NCBI GenBank assembly: GCA_002633005.1
Contig: NMRA01000567.1
Coordinates: 128,954 to 192,953 of the forward strand
Source of the DNA: Phoronis australis
Taxonomy: Eukaryota; Phoronida; Phoronidae
Direction of reading: 5' to 3'
Length of the DNA stretch: 64,000 nucleotides
The number at the start of each line of letters is the position of its first letter. Position 1 is the stretch's first letter. The position numbers and the translations under genes are program-made. Below are positions 37,833-51,161 of the stretch, one piece after another. The notes under the pieces are model-generated. The model was not told the DNA's origin, did not search any database, and saw nothing but the letters and a program-made list of their open reading frames with translations.

Positions 37833-39936
37833 TTTATAAATTACAGAAAAGAGACTGCTTTTATTCATAGTTTTCTTACCAAACATGACGTTGTGTCTGA
37901 AACGAACACCAATGTACGTCACGTAGCAATCTTTTTATTTCACCATCTACCGTACAGGCCACCCAGTTACACATTGTCTAGACTCGATGACGAGCCTGCC
38001 GTTTTCATCTGTTCTGTTTCATATTACAAATCAGTAGTTCATCAATATATTTATCGTATGATTGCTGTCAATGCTAACGTACAGGAAATTGTGACGTTTG
38101 TTGGAATACGCTGAAGTTCATTTGGCCATTGATTTGAATTCATTGCCATTCCTTGCCATTTCCTTCCGTTCATCCCCTTGGCAGAAAAGTTGTTCGTCGG
38201 ACATTTTGGCTTAATGAACAGTTTTGTAACTAGTTTAGCCTAGGTTTGTTTCTTGAATTCATTGAAGTGCAGCACCTTTACTAAATACTTTTGACCGTAA
38301 ATTGCACGAGGCCGATCTGATCTGAGTTTCAGCTAAACACAGTTCGCGCTTCTTTTCAGCAGTCAAGCCACCCTAACTGTTTGGTTGCAGGCATCCATTG
38401 GTGGCCTGCTTTTGGTTTTTGGAATTTCTTATGGACAATATATCTGTGTTTTGAATTATGTGGCTCTAACAATTGTAATCATTTCAACAAGAATCTTTCA
38501 GTTGCCGAAGTTAACGCAAAACGCAATTTATTAGGCGGCGTGTTTTACCAAGCTTTACTGGTTGTGCCTTATACGCCTAGTGATTTAGAGATGCCTTGGA
38601 TGGTTTGTAGCTGAAGTTAAAAATCTCGGTTTTTGAGAGAGAAAAAACACTTTTAGGCCTATTTACATTAAGACATTATTTACATTAAGACATAATACAG
38701 GGATTTTTAGGCACAGGGAAAAAGAACAAACAGAACGTCAAATGATATCAAACTATTTCTTTTGAAATCTGAATATATTTTCCATCTTCACCCTCTGTGC
38801 AGTGATTCTCTTGTGATGTGAACCACTAGTGCCCCGTGTCTTGAGTGCCACGCCCGCTAGCAATGTAGCATTCGCTAACGATGTCGATGCAGTTCAAAAG
38901 GTGTCGTTGTTGCATGGGTGACTTGTATTGGTTAACTTGGAACCTCCTCGTAGTGCAGATTATTTGAAAAATAAGATGTGATGTATCTATATTTTCACAT
39001 ATGATTAGATTCAACGCCGCAACGATATATAGTGCTCGAAAACCCCAAAACAATTTTTCCAAAACAAGATTTATTTTTCATTTTTTTATACGATATCAAT
39101 ATTTTTGATTTGACTCAAGGCTGAAACGAACGATATGTTTAGCCAGACAACACAAAACCAAGTTTGATTCAGATCTGTGCTTTTCTGGCATCGAGAGATA
39201 ATCTTGTCAGTTCTATGTATTGGTTCTGGCCTGCTCAATTATAGCAGCAGGGTCACGTTAAGCTCATTGACACAACGGGAGTTGGCCCTGGTTGCTTAAG
39301 CTAAGGGCTTTTGTTGCCGCTTGGCTATCTGAAGAGATTGTAATTGACGGGTTACCCAGCTCGATGTCATTGCCGTGCCAGTTGAGCAGCTCCGTTAATT
39401 GCAATAATCTCATCTTGAAACATCGTGACAAAAGTGCTTAGCGATACTTATCTTTCTGTGTCCGCGATAAAATTTCAGAACCTCAGTGCCCAGCCGAGTT
39501 AGAGCCATCAAGCCATGTCATTCTTGTGTTCTGCTATATGACATCCATCACCATTCTCTGAGAAGCTGTGATCTTGACATCACTAGGCATGGATGTTGAA
39601 TAGTTGTCCAGTTTTGGTATTTAGCCCATTACGCTCATTCCTGTGACTTTTTGTGTGCCACAGTATCAAGGATGTGAGTTTTCACCCACCCGACGATTTT
39701 TCTGAGACGACGCGCTGCACAAGTGGCTTCGTCCTGAGGTATATGTAGGCGCACAGTGGTGGTAGACTGCACTGGTATAAATTCAAACATCAGTATTTCC
39801 CCTTAGTTTGTGGTGGATAAAACACTGTTTCTTTTCGTATAACCATCTTCAAAAAACAGCCTTTACTTCAACTTTAAAGCAGCGGTAAGCTAGCCAGCCA
39901 TCACGAATCAACTTTTCACCCTCCGTGATGACATTG

Positions 39937-40075
39937 ATGTCAAAGTGTTCCTTGGTCAAATTAGAGGTGACTGCATGGCTTCCAAAGAATTGTCAGTCCG
40001 TTAATGCTTGAGACAACGTTCTTTAAGTTAGTGTCTCGGCACGGCTTGTTATTTGACGCCAGTACGCTCTCGTGG
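39937..40075. repeat. Dispersed repeat, copy 1 of 3
   Basis: Phrases in the same order as at 51,958 and 53,288: TGTTCCTTGGTCAAATTAGA, then TGTCAGTCCGTTAATGCTTG, GAGACAACG and CTCGGCACGGC. Identity by eye is moderate. No domain is recognisable. Confidence 0.55.
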
Positions 40076-40161
40076 TCTCCACGAATAACGAACAGTCAGT
40101 TCTTTGTAAAACCAGAAATCAGTCCTCATATGAGTAAAGAACACGTTCAGACCAATTTTAT

Positions 40162-40193
40162 GGCAGCAAGTGGTTTTTAAACCACTTGCTGCC
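40162..40193. repeat. Perfect 15-bp inverted repeat (hairpin)
   Basis: GGCAGCAAGTGGTTT at 40,162-40,176 is exactly mirrored by AAACCACTTGCTGCC at 40,179-40,193, separated by TT. Confidence 0.95.
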
Positions 40194-40235
40194 CTTTAAA
40201 AATGGCTTCTTCAGTGGACGGAATGCGAGCGTGCG

Positions 40236-40368
40236 TTCAGTAGCGCCAGGACTTACGCTAGGACCTAGGTAAAATCTAGCCAGAATCATGTGCTCTCTTT
40301 TAAAACACACGGCAATGTCTCACGTAATGTGAAGTCTTGCTTTTTAGCGAGGTCCTAGCGTTACTGAA
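40236..40368. mobile_element. Small fold-back element with TTCAGTARCG ends
   Basis: The left arm TTCAGTAGCGCCAGGACTTA is an imperfect inverse of the right arm GCGAGGTCCTAGCGTTACTG. About 133 bp, with related GCTAGGACCT words inside. Confidence 0.6.
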
Positions 40369-42110
40369 CTGGAGGCGGGTTTAGAGTCGTTGCATAGCTT
40401 AACTCTCGTTGTACAGTCCATCTCGTTTTGTTCAACAATAGAAATTTCACAACTTCTTCTTTCGCCATCTCACTTCCTTTTATCATTTCATTAACTAAAA
40501 AGCCTTGACTAAGATTTGAAATTCATGTTAAGAGCATTTTCTGTTTCCTCGCAATTAACCAATCAAAAATTAGCATGATTTGGCGTCAAAGTCTTTGCAT
40601 TAGAGGTTGCGTTGGCCTTGCCATCGATGGCTCTGTTCTGTGCCTCTGTACTCAGAATCGAACCTCGAAAACTCAAGGCAAATGTCTATTAATTTGCACT
40701 CGAGTATATTATAGGTTACGCTGGTGAGTGTCTAGTGCATGTTCGCACTTGATCTTGAGTTAACCATCGAACTTTAATGCTGGGGTCAACAGGTGCAAAC
40801 TACGACCAGACTGTTATCTACATAATCCATCATGTACTTGAGCACAGAATAATAGACGGTTAGCTTGAAAATTCGCATAAAATAGAATAGAAAACGTCAA
40901 AAATCGATTTCGAGTACAAAGATTAGACGCCGGGTGCAAGGTTAAATTCCGTAGAATCGAAACAATAGTGAAAACGCAAAATCACGCAAGTGGGATGCCT
41001 TCGCGAGATATCGCCTACACTTTCCATAATGCCTTACCAATGACAAGACTGAAGCTCATCGCAAACACTGCGATGTCACAGTATGCAAATGTTTGGAGCC
41101 TTATAAAAAATCCCGTTTGATTTCAACTCCAGACGACAGAGGTTTCGAAATCGAAGCTAAATCCAGAGCTACCAGCGAGAATCCAGAGATCAGTCTCGTC
41201 TTTTGTCCCCGGCATCACGACTCGCAGGCCAGTTATACCACGGTTCAAAGAGTTGCTAAAACAGGCATAGAACCGAAATACAGCGCGTCTACTTTAGCTA
41301 AGTTTCATCGAGTTTCTTCGCATAAAAATTCATCCCAACCTCACTTTTCACGTGAAATTTAATTTCAGAAACCAAACAGTTCGAAAAATCACCAGTTTTA
41401 GACCACGACACGTATCTGTTTATTTTAGACCCCTGTTTTATTGCTTTGAAGTCATCCCTAAAAATACGGTAATTGCTCTATTTCACCCATAATGACCTTA
41501 AATGGGCGCTTTCGATGAACAGGATTCCTGACGGTGATGGCTTTGGTGAAAATCTATTAAAGAAGTATGAGGTGGAAGGCTCCAAAAATAAACCTCAAAT
41601 TCAGCAACTTCTTTTTCGTCTAAGAAATGAAGTAAAATAAGCGAGATGACGACCGATGAATTGGTGAAATATGAATGTACTGTTGAAGGATGTTGTGATG
41701 TAGTGGCTTTCCAATAACTTATTTACCGCCTGCTTGACGGTGTGTTTTGAACACGGTCGTGCAAACTGTTGAGTGTCTTATCCGCCACAGGCTATGGAAA
41801 AACATTGTTTTTGAACTTGTACCATTGTGCGCGCGTCTGCTTGAGTTCGATTACAACTCATTATGTTTAACAATCTGTCCTCTCAGCGCTATACTGGCTC
41901 AGCAGAAAACGGTGTTTGCCGGGCAAGGTTCCACTCCCCTGTTCGGTGGACTGAAACGTTTAATACCTGGCCATGAATGATTTCTGCATCTGAAGATCAC
42001 TCAGACATGCGATGAGACGTTTACACCAGAAACTGCTGGGCCCAGAGTCTAATCCATTTAGTCTCAGTCGATTTTTTGCCGACACTTTCTGTTCTACTCT
42101 AGTGCAGAAC

Positions 42111-42180
42111 CATGGGCGGCGCACCATAGTTGGCTAGGTGGGGCTATAGCCCCACTTTTTTCAGTGCTGCGCCGCTCATG
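42111..42180. mobile_element. 70-bp fold-back CATGGGCGGCGCA element
   Basis: Starts CATGGGCGGCGCACC and ends TGCTGCGCCGCTCATG, with GGGGCTATAGCCCC in the centre. Members of the same family occur as doublets at 51,162-51,301 and 54,919-55,061. Confidence 0.8.
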
Positions 42181-43569
42181 AGAACACTGAAGATTAATGT
42201 CTATATTATGGTATAGGTGAGTGAATATCTGATCCTCTTTTACACTTGATATAAGTTCGAGTCTGAACTCGAAATTTCAAGTTTCATGAACGCGAGTTTG
42301 GGTATGTGGGTAGCTCGAATCTAGGCCGGGTCATAAAGCGCAAACTTGGACTTTGCGTAAACCATACTGTATAATCAAGGGCAAAATAAAAGATACTTAT
42401 TTCGAGTTCGTATTAAAGTAGAATATGGAAATATCAAAAATAATTTCACAATCGATTTCGAGTCTGGGGCTTTGACTGCCCGGCCACAGGTGTCATGGAT
42501 ACGAAAGCCTACACCGTAGCTTTTTTGTACTATCTTGCTGATATCCGGTCACAGTTATTTCCTCATGTATCATGCGCAGTATAGGCCAGACCAAAAAACA
42601 TGACATTATCCGGCAATTTAGGCTTCAAGATTAAGCAATGCAAAGTGACAGTCGAGGTGGCTCATCGGTGGAGACTTTCTTGCTACCTGTTGACTGCAGT
42701 GTCATGGCGTTGACATTTGTAATGTCGTGACTCCGTCTGGTCGTATGAATCGCCTTCGAAAGAATATAGACAGATTGGTATCGCCAAGCATTTAATAATC
42801 GAAGCATGTCACCACAATGGCTTTGGTCGCGAATTTCTTGCGTCGAGTCTGTGAAACTCGCCCCGGGGCTCAGTACACGTGTCGAGTGAACTAGTTTTAG
42901 TCGATTCCTAATCTCTTCCGACTCGTGAATCGCCGTGACAAACTTCTTCGAGTATCTTACAACGAAGGCTGATCCTCCTAACAAGAGCACAGAGTAATCA
43001 TTCTCGTAGACGCCACAATTGTTGTCTGTCGGTAATACTCATGACGGCAACTCTTATAAGGTCGAACTCAACGTTTTGTGGTGCTCGAATTTTTGTTCGT
43101 AGTAAATGCTGATCACTGACGCAAATTTTGCTGTGACTATCTCGCAGGCTGTGGACCTGGTCGTCTTCGTATCATACTTACAATAAAATACTTTGGGCCG
43201 CAAAGACGCGTTTAATGACTCCGATAAACTGAGTATGTACAGGAACTAACAAACTGTCGTGGGCGTTACGTATTTTTTAAAACATTCTTGCAAATGTAAA
43301 AGTGAACAGTAAATTACTTCTTTATAAGCTGAGTGAGTTTTCAAATACTAAGTACGTGTATGGAGTGGCCTGGATTGCGCGAAGCCGACGAGGATTGCGA
43401 CAGCGGCTTCTTGCGGAGAGGCAAACGGGCTCAGTGCAGTTAGACACGTAACCCTGCCTAAGTGTTTAGAGACAGAAGTGCAAGAATAAATTTTGCAAAC
43501 TGTCTGTTGAAAAAATTCAATTGCGTACTAGGGGGAGGGGTCGGGTTTCAAAAAAATTGGTAGGTGGCC

Positions 43570-43730
43570 AGAAGCGGATCCAGGATTTTTAGTTAGTGGG
43601 GGCCAGGGCAGAGTATTATCCAAGATTGTGCCCGTCAGACATTCGCACCCCGAACTGCCAAATGGAATCTGGGGAGTGTTTTAGGGGGAGGGGGCACGTC
43701 CCCCTTGGCCCCCCTCTAAATCCGCCACTG
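43570..43730. mobile_element. MITE with GCGGATCCAGGATTT / AAATCCGCCACT ends, copy 2
   Basis: Same termini as at 35,232 and shared interior words (CATTCGCACCCCGAACT, a GGGGGCACGTCCCCC palindrome). About half the length of copy 1, an internal-deletion relative. Confidence 0.75.
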
Positions 43731-44260
43731 ATGACTGGGTCTCGAATAGCATGCAGTTACTGAAAGAGAACTTCATACGCAAATATATGAACAAATGCCC
43801 CACATCTTCGACATTAACAACACACTAAATGCAGTTAGTTTACAAAACATTTCCTTTATCAATTTTTCTTGACCTTTGACAACGTCTGTTGTTGAAAACA
43901 TGCTTCACTAGTTCTATTACGACGCCGTACCTTCTTTATCGTTTTCAAACGAGACTATCAGGGTATATTTAATGTCAAGCCAGATGCTTCACGATTTCTG
44001 GGTTGTATTCTTGAGTAACTATATATCTCCTTATGGTTTATTGTCAGAAATTTTAGAATATCTGTTATTACGGTAATTTTCTTGTTTTCGTTAGCTGAAG
44101 GACTCTGACGTCGCGTACGACAACCGATACGAACTGCATTAAACATTGTCTCACCTTCAACCCCCTTTGTTACGTGGATTAGTCCGTGTTTATTCAACGA
44201 TATCACGGCTCACTCGCAGTTGTTCAATTTGCTTGTCTGTAGGAAGGGTCGGTGTGATTC

Positions 44261-44389
44261 ATGTCGGTGACGGATTTGTGGCGCGATGTCCCTAAAACGC
44301 GCCGCCTGCTCGATACCTCCATGGGTGAAGCTGTTATTGTTAATCAGTTTTGTTGTTGGATACATGGTGGCCGGAGCTGCGATATTTAG
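44261..44389 (+). promoter_or_regulatory. Possible upstream ORF overlapping the exon B start
   Basis: ATG at 44,261 opens a 42-codon frame that overlaps the channel ATG (44,286) in another phase and stops at 44,387-44,389. If it is in the mRNA leader it could lower translation of the channel. Its ATG has a weak context (T at -3). Whether it is transcribed is not known. Confidence 0.3.
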
Positions 44390-44478
44390 CTCTTTGGAGA
44401 GACCTTTCGAGGAAGACGAGCGTGCAATGTTGAAAGCTCTACGCCATAAGTTTTTGCGAGATCACGAATGTATAACAG
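44286..44478 (+). CDS. K2P potassium channel, first coding exon B (N-terminus, TM1, start of cap)
   Basis: Homologous in layout to the exon at 33,262. MSLKRAACSIPPWVK is followed by TM1 (LLLLISFVVGYMVAGAAIF), SSLERPFEEDE, a cap helix (LRHKFLRDHE) and the cap Cys in HECIT. It codes 64 residues and ends in phase 1 at donor GTAATT (44,479). Joining to 58,085 gives CIT-DYDLEAF. Both exons share the pattern GAA.FS.-E.P.EE and LR..FL.DH, so they arose by duplication. A 42-codon upstream frame starting at ATG 44,261 overlaps the start in another phase. Start chosen as the first ATG in frame with a purine at -3. Subfamily not resolved. Confidence 0.87.
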
Positions 44479-46445
44479 GTAATTAAATAATAACCGAATG
44501 ACTGAAATGCATTTTTAATTACCGTAGGCTATTTTGTGTTCGATTGGAGAACTTCTTCGCGGATTAACGAGAAAAGATTTTAATTTTTAAATAATTCTCC
44601 CCGTGAAGTCGAGACCATATCCAAGCTTTTATCTGAACGAAAAATCTCCCATTTGGCATTTCATATGAAGTCGAAATTATAGTGGTTTTCTTAACTATGA
44701 ACAATAATAATGGTTCTGACGGTGCTGAGAGACTTCTGTAGACGTAACGTCAACATTTAAGTGCCTCTGATATCCATGGACAATCGTATGCAGTCAATGT
44801 CTTCAGTCCATAGTTTGTATGTGCGATATAAGATAAGAAGAAAATTAGGCTTGGCGAATGTTAATGAAGTGTACACAAGATTCTCAATAACTGGCATGGT
44901 TGGGTTTTCAAGTATTTACTTTTTAAATGTAAGTAGACCAAAACAGTACTTGAGACAGCAGCTACAAACTGGATGCCCCAACTTCTACTGTGTAACCTGC
45001 CTGTGTACCATAATGGTTTGCTCGACTTGTGTACACCTCCTCTGATCAGAGTGATGTCAAATATTCTCGTTCGGCTTCATTGTAGTTCAAAAATTCTTAG
45101 AGTGGATTTCATCGCAAGGTAGTTCTATCGAAACTTAAGCCCAAATAAAGCTTATTCAACACAACGCCAAATATTTTCAAATCTTAACTGAATTTAATGT
45201 AACATATTAGTTTAACTTTGTTATTTTTGGTGGTGCACGACCACCACCTGAAATTGCCGCCGAAGTGTGTGACAGCTGACTTAGGAGTTGTGAGTACTCA
45301 TTCAACTACCACTCACTAGTAAAATAAGACCACCACAAACAAGATTGAAAGCTACGATATGTTTAAATTTTACTAACATCATTCGACTGGCGCAACTCGT
45401 CCTGTGTTCAAAAGTGGTGCTGCAAAGGAAAAATATATTTAATACTCCCCGATGAAGGCAGTGGAATTTGAATGGGGGAGCGCGTCATGAAAAACGTGTT
45501 TTAAGTTAAAATACTACTTTTAAGCTTTTTCAAACACGGACCAAAATTGTAACTCAAGTTAATGGTAAAAACTGTTACCTGTTTTTCATTTCATATGCGA
45601 TATGAATTATAAAAAGTGATTAATGATGTGGGTTTCGTGATGGTTATTTTTGCCATACGTACAATGCAGTTAACACCCACATAACTTCATCATAGGGACA
45701 CCGTCAAAGGTGCTGAACGACGAGGTTTGTATTTGCATGAGTTTATCTCTGTTCCAAAAAAAACTCAAGCACTTTCCTATTTCTTTTTTTGTGGATCATG
45801 GGATACGTTGAGAACATACAAAATCGATATACAACGTGTATTAAGAGAGCCGTATTAAGACACGAGAGCTGAGCATTGAAACAAACTCGCTTTCTTCGGC
45901 AACCCGTGATCTTTGCTGAAGATTTTCAAAAAGAAATTTAACCACCAGACTTTAAAGTTACTATAGTTTCTAATTTAAGTAGATTTTGCAATTATGAATG
46001 GCAAGTGCGTAGTTTTGTAATTTCAAATCCATTTTTAACTTTCAAAGGTAAAGTCATCTTTCTAGAACAGCAAACCACTACATAAACCACCTATTTTGTG
46101 ACTTGTGTTTACTGTCTAGTGTTTCTTCTAGAAACCGGCTTGTCCTCTCACCATAGACCAAAACTCCTATATGACAATGTACATATTATAATAGCCGGGA
46201 ATTTTCCATAGAACCTTATATGTGTATGAAATATGTCCACGATTTTCTCAATTTCTTGAAAATAGGGGTTTTTAGTATTTTTAGACTTTGGATGATATTG
46301 AAAATCAGGTGAATTTCTTTAAATGTTAAGAAATGCATCTAAAAGCAAAACACTAATTTCATCAAAAATAAAAAAATGAACTAAAATATCATACTCAATT
46401 CAGTTAAGTTTGAAAACATTTTCAGTGATGCTGTAGCCAGAGATT

Positions 46446-46862
46446 TCAGGTTATGTAGGACCCTAAAAACGTCGGAAACTTGTATTTCAGAAATGGATGA
46501 TCAGATTCATATTAAATTTGCACTGTTATCCAAAAGGGTATCAGGTATTTTTTTTAACTGTCACGCTTTTGCAAGATTGACTATCAAAATTAGGACGTTC
46601 ATGGAAAAACTAAAAAGTTGCATAAAACGAAAACAATATGATATTTTAGAAATCTGTATCGCAATTAAAGAGATTTCATTCTAAAGATTTATAACAAATG
46701 GAATTCGGTCTGATGTTAATGATACTGTTAGTTTTCTATGAAAGTGCCATTCTCTTTTGTTATTTTTTCTAGAAAGGCATGGTCACGTGACGAAATTGTC
46801 GACATGTGGATATTTGGCTAAATGCATAGACTTGTTCATGAAGTCCTACATGACCTTATAAG
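46446..46862. mobile_element. GTTATGTAGGACC element, copy 2
   Basis: Aligns with 12,415-12,892 (see there). Its ends, GGTTATGTAGGACC and AAGTCCTACATGACCTTA, are imperfect inverted repeats. Confidence 0.65.
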
Positions 46863-47759
46863 ATGTACACCCCTGGGTGCGCGCATGCGCACTATTTACA
46901 TGTACGTGTGAGCGTTTTTAATAGGTTCCCAGCTGAGTATGAAGTTGACAAGGGGGTGCTCAGCAGCGCCATGACTTTCATTAACTTTACGAAAGCAAGG
47001 TTTAATCTGTGCTTCATTATAACAGCGATACTCACTATGATCTTGATATGTAAATGAACTTGATGAGATACTTTATATCACATGTGTGTATATCTGCATT
47101 TATGGTAGTTATTACTCAGATACTGGCATTACTAGAGACGTTTTGCGGCATGCGGCGTTTTGGGTGCGTTCTAAAAACGTTCGACACCGCTCGCGACGCT
47201 CTTGCGGTGAAATATCTTCATTTATGAAACGGAACTGTTGTCTGTTTACAATTTGAATGGACACTCTCTCAAACTCGCGGTATATTTCTCGCTAAGAACG
47301 ACAGCAGGTATCACCAAGAGACAACGAAGAAAATGTTATGTAATAGAGCCTATCGAGATTCATGTTTATAGGAAGCAATGAAATAGGCTAACACAACGGG
47401 TCATGAAAAGTTCAAAATACATACATGTAAGGTGCAAGCCTATATCTATGCATATTATACTCAGGGGACAGGAACAGCGAGTTCTATCACATAATTCAAC
47501 ATTCCAGCCTTGCCGACTAATCATTTCAATGGCTGTCAGTTTTGTAATGCACGGCAGTTAGATCCCGTGCGAAACCGGCACTCGCCTTTCACGTGCGTGG
47601 TTTTGCTTGGTAAATTTATAGAGCTGCTACTGATTTAATTGGCGACAGTGTAGAAACGTCACCATTTTGTGCCCTTGTTGTGAGGGTCAGCATTCGCTGC
47701 TAAGTTACTTGACGAAAAGGATTGGAATCGGCTAGTCTTTAGAAAAAACTTAGACAGTA

Positions 47760-47865
47760 CCACCGTTTCAACTCATAGTGGCCCCACTACACACGGTGGC
47801 TACTCCCATAGGTCCTCCATAAGCTTGAACCTTTCGGCGAATTATGTCTCACACTGATTAAACCA
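47760..47865. mobile_element. Half copy of the GTGAGGCATAATT fold-back MITE
   Basis: TTCGGCGAATTATGTCTCAC followed by ACTGATTAAA matches the right arm of the element at 32,007-32,172. The preceding CATAGGTCCTCCATAAGC matches the area beside the half copy at 32,554. Confidence 0.6.
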
Positions 47866-48446
47866 CCATGTTGCTATGAGCACCTTTTGGGAAAGGTCCG
47901 TATTCGTTCAGTTGCCCGAATCGGCAACTGGTCTTTTTTACACTACTCGAGCCAGGAGATATGACATCACATCTCCTGAGACGATGATCTTTTGTCTAGT
48001 AGGAGCCGAACTAGTTTAGGCTGCAGACCTTGTGTGAGGGTTATGCACCAAGATGGAAATCCTACTTTTTCTGCGTAGTTGGGATTCTCGCACGTGGGCT
48101 AATTGAGCCGGTAACGTAAAATTCAGTTCTTGCAAGATTTCCATTTATTGCTTTTTCTGTATTATCAATCAAAAGGCATATGACGCCTTGTATATGAGAA
48201 GATGAATTGAGGACTGCGTTGTCTCATCATCAAAAAAGATCGATGCAATATTATTGGTAGTTAAATATCAAAGGATAGGATGCATTTGAGTTCCCAATTC
48301 AAATGCTACATGTACGTTCCTTTGCAGCTCCCTCGTGTGGTAACAAAGACTGGTTGGACCAAGACATTATCTATAATGTAACTCAAAGGGCTGCCATAGA
48401 AATGGATTTAGGAATTCAACCGGATTTTATGTTTTTCTTATATTCT

Positions 48447-48880
48447 AAAGAGGCCTGAAGCGCGATAGACAGAACAAACTGCAGTACTGGAAGTGGTTTT
48501 CTGCCATTGAAACAGAAATCAACCGACTCACAAGGTTCTTTTTAGTGTATGTTTGTAAAGATGTTTAATTTCCGTTGATTTCAAACCATTTTCTTTTAGT
48601 TTCAAATTTCAAAAAGTGATCGGTCAATTGCTCGCCTCTTCGTCGATTTTTCTCCCAGAAGACAAAGCGCGCCTCCTCGTTTGGTATGGCAAGACAGCAC
48701 ATTTCCCTTATATGGAAAATGTGACCTTTGACTTCAAGCGACTTCAAGCAACTGACTGTGAGCGCATGCTCGCATTTATCAAAAGTGGGAGAGAGATTAG
48801 AAACTCTGTGGTAACCACAGAGTTTTTCCTTCGCGCGTACTTAAAAAAATCGTGATTTTTTTCTGGAAATCTCCTCACAG
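48447..48880 (+). repeat. 434-bp direct repeat, copy 1
   Basis: From AAAGAGGC to CCTCACAG this stretch aligns with 62,651-63,084 over the same total length, in the same orientation, about 14 kb away. Shared words include AAGTGGTT.TCTGCCA, AATTTC.G.TGATT, CATTTTCTTTTAG and TCGTCGATTTTTCTCC. It contains a near-perfect palindrome AAACTCTGTGGTAACCACAG at 48,801. A 79-codon frame (48,616-48,855) is partly kept in the other copy (ERM.AFI.SG..IRNS), but no family is recognisable. Confidence 0.75.
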
Positions 48881-51161
48881 AGGAAAGTGAATTACTCTGT
48901 ACTAGACGTTGCGAGATGGTACTTTCGTCAGGAATTCTTTAAAAGGTATCAGATTAAACGAACCACGTTGGTTTTTCTAGATTACTCCAATTTGAATCTT
49001 AAACCCCAAACTTACTAATCCATTTTCGTCAAATTTTGATTATTCATCTGGACAGTATTTATAATTAACCTGTCTCCGAAGGCTAAATCTTTGAAGCCAA
49101 TTAAGTTGCGTTGGCCTGGGCATACAGGCAAGGATTAGTGTATTCAGGATTAAAATAAAATATCAGACTTGTTACCAGATTAACATGATTTATATGCAAG
49201 GTGAAATTCCAGAAATATTACGAACTGAGATCAAAATCCATCTTAATCATGCATGTTGAACAGTGATACGGTGTTTAAAACAGTTTGAATTTATAACAAA
49301 AGAATAGATGTTTTAGTATTATTGTCACAGCTTGTATTGTAACAGACACCTATAGTATTAAGACGGTGTAATATTTCGTAATGCAATGTGTTTTGCTCAA
49401 GTTTTGAAGAAACTTAAACTGTTGCAGGAAACATTATGGAATTTAATATCTGTCTTTGGACTGGACTGAGTTGCCGTAGACGCAACAATCTCGCGAAGGA
49501 AGCTAGAAAGTGTGGTCACTTGTTTTGCTTGTAATAGGCTACGGGGCATTATCTCGTGAAGTGCTGTGTGATCTTGCGTTTTGTAAGACTCTCGCGACTA
49601 TGGAACGCTCGCCTGGATAGTTGTCGTTCAGCCATGGTGGTATATTTGCAGTGTCATGTTCACTGAACTATAGCTTAGGAGCCCGCTCCAAATAAGGCAC
49701 TCGGGTAGAACATGAGCTCAGGGATCCTTCTCGAAAGTTGGGTGTTGACCGGAGCATGAAAACCGTGGCGTCCGCGTGAGAGTGTAGAAAATGTAACGCC
49801 TGGGGAATGGCTCAACTTATTAGGGCCTCAAGACTTTTAAAAACTAATTGGGGGTTTCGAAAGAATTAGCGTGGCATGTTAAGAGTATAAAATAAAATAT
49901 GGTATGATTTCCTGCTGAATTGCTAACTATATTTCGACTGAGGCATTAAGTGAACACTTTTAAGGAAGAATTTGAATGACTAGAGAACCTTTTCCAAGTA
50001 ATTCTGGTAACTTTCAGCAAAAATGAAAGTTCGTTTGGTTTTTGTATGTTGTTTTTGTCTTTGATGTTCAGATTTGATATTTTCCATGAAATTTGACTGC
50101 CCATCATTCAGACAACAGGTGTAAATTACGAAGCCTATCTGATTAAAAAAATCAATAACTGTGAGGCTCCAACTGTAATTGGACATGGACACTGATCGTT
50201 AAACCTATGCAACCTTTCTTATCTCGTTGCATTGTGAGCACAAGTGAATTCTAATGATGCAATTATCCATGAACACAATATGGCTTCACATGCAATGGTC
50301 AGTTTACCGTAACAACATGCTCTGACGTTTTAAAGAAACATGTCTTTACTGACCCCCGCTGGTGTTATTTGAACCTGTCCTGGGGGGCTCTCCAGTGGCC
50401 ACTACCAGACTGTAACTCACCAGTGGTCACTACCAGACTGTATCCATGTGAGATCTAACAAATTTTGTTAACCCGTTTCTGTAAAAAAGAAGACGGTTAC
50501 ATTTTCTCATCCCTGGACCGACGCGACACTTTAATCACTTCCAGCAACAATGAACGAAATAAGCCCACTTCACCGCTGCTGAGAGTGAAGTTTGCACATG
50601 CGCCGGTATGAATAACCTCCAAGTTATGTTTTAAACCTTGAAAATACCCGAGGTCCGGATACAACAAACGCTAACTGCGTTGATATGAAACACTGCTGAG
50701 GGCATCCGCAAAAAGGCGTAGGGCAATTTGACGCTACGAAAATACCCGAAGTGTTCCGGATGCCCCTCTGAAGTGCTCTGGATGGTCCGAGACCTGTATT
50801 CAAAAGTGATGAAATGTGCTCATAAAAGCGTGAGCGGTGTTGTTCGAGTAGCCTGACAAAATTTCCTTTCTGCACTTACGGTACCTTTCCATAAATATAA
50901 AAAAATATTTCACACAAACCATGCTCAACTGTATTTTTCGATTTTGGAAAGACTGACTACTTTGCCACAATCAGTTGAGACCCTACCATGCAAGTGTGAT
51001 TTGGTGACTATTGTTCACGATAAATCTTAGCTAATGATGAAGATAAGTCAGTTCAGATCTTTCCATCTTAAAGTTGTATTGGTGAAACTGTTCATTCCAG
51101 GCTTATTCTTAGTTTGTTCTGCTTTGTGCTTACACCGCATGATGTTTTAGCAAAACTAATA

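Larger units (their letters stand above)
33443..44285 (+). other. Intron or intergenic stretch between K2P first exons A and B
   Basis: About 10.8 kb. I find no second K2P exon (no pore signature ending TTIG) and no other gene I can support. It holds the inverted-repeat elements, fold-backs, hairpin and GTT repeat listed separately. A degenerate word like GCACCCAGCCT with AATATGGGGG downstream recurs at 33,597 and 35,298 and, inside the transposon, at 30,268. Open frames up to about 125 codons (for example 37,219-37,596 and the minus strand at 42,631-42,990) have no recognisable domain. Confidence 0.5.

Noticed and set aside
42631-42990. 119-codon minus-strand frame
   Set aside because: No recognisable domain, no splice-site context and no homologue that I know; kept only as an unexplained open stretch.
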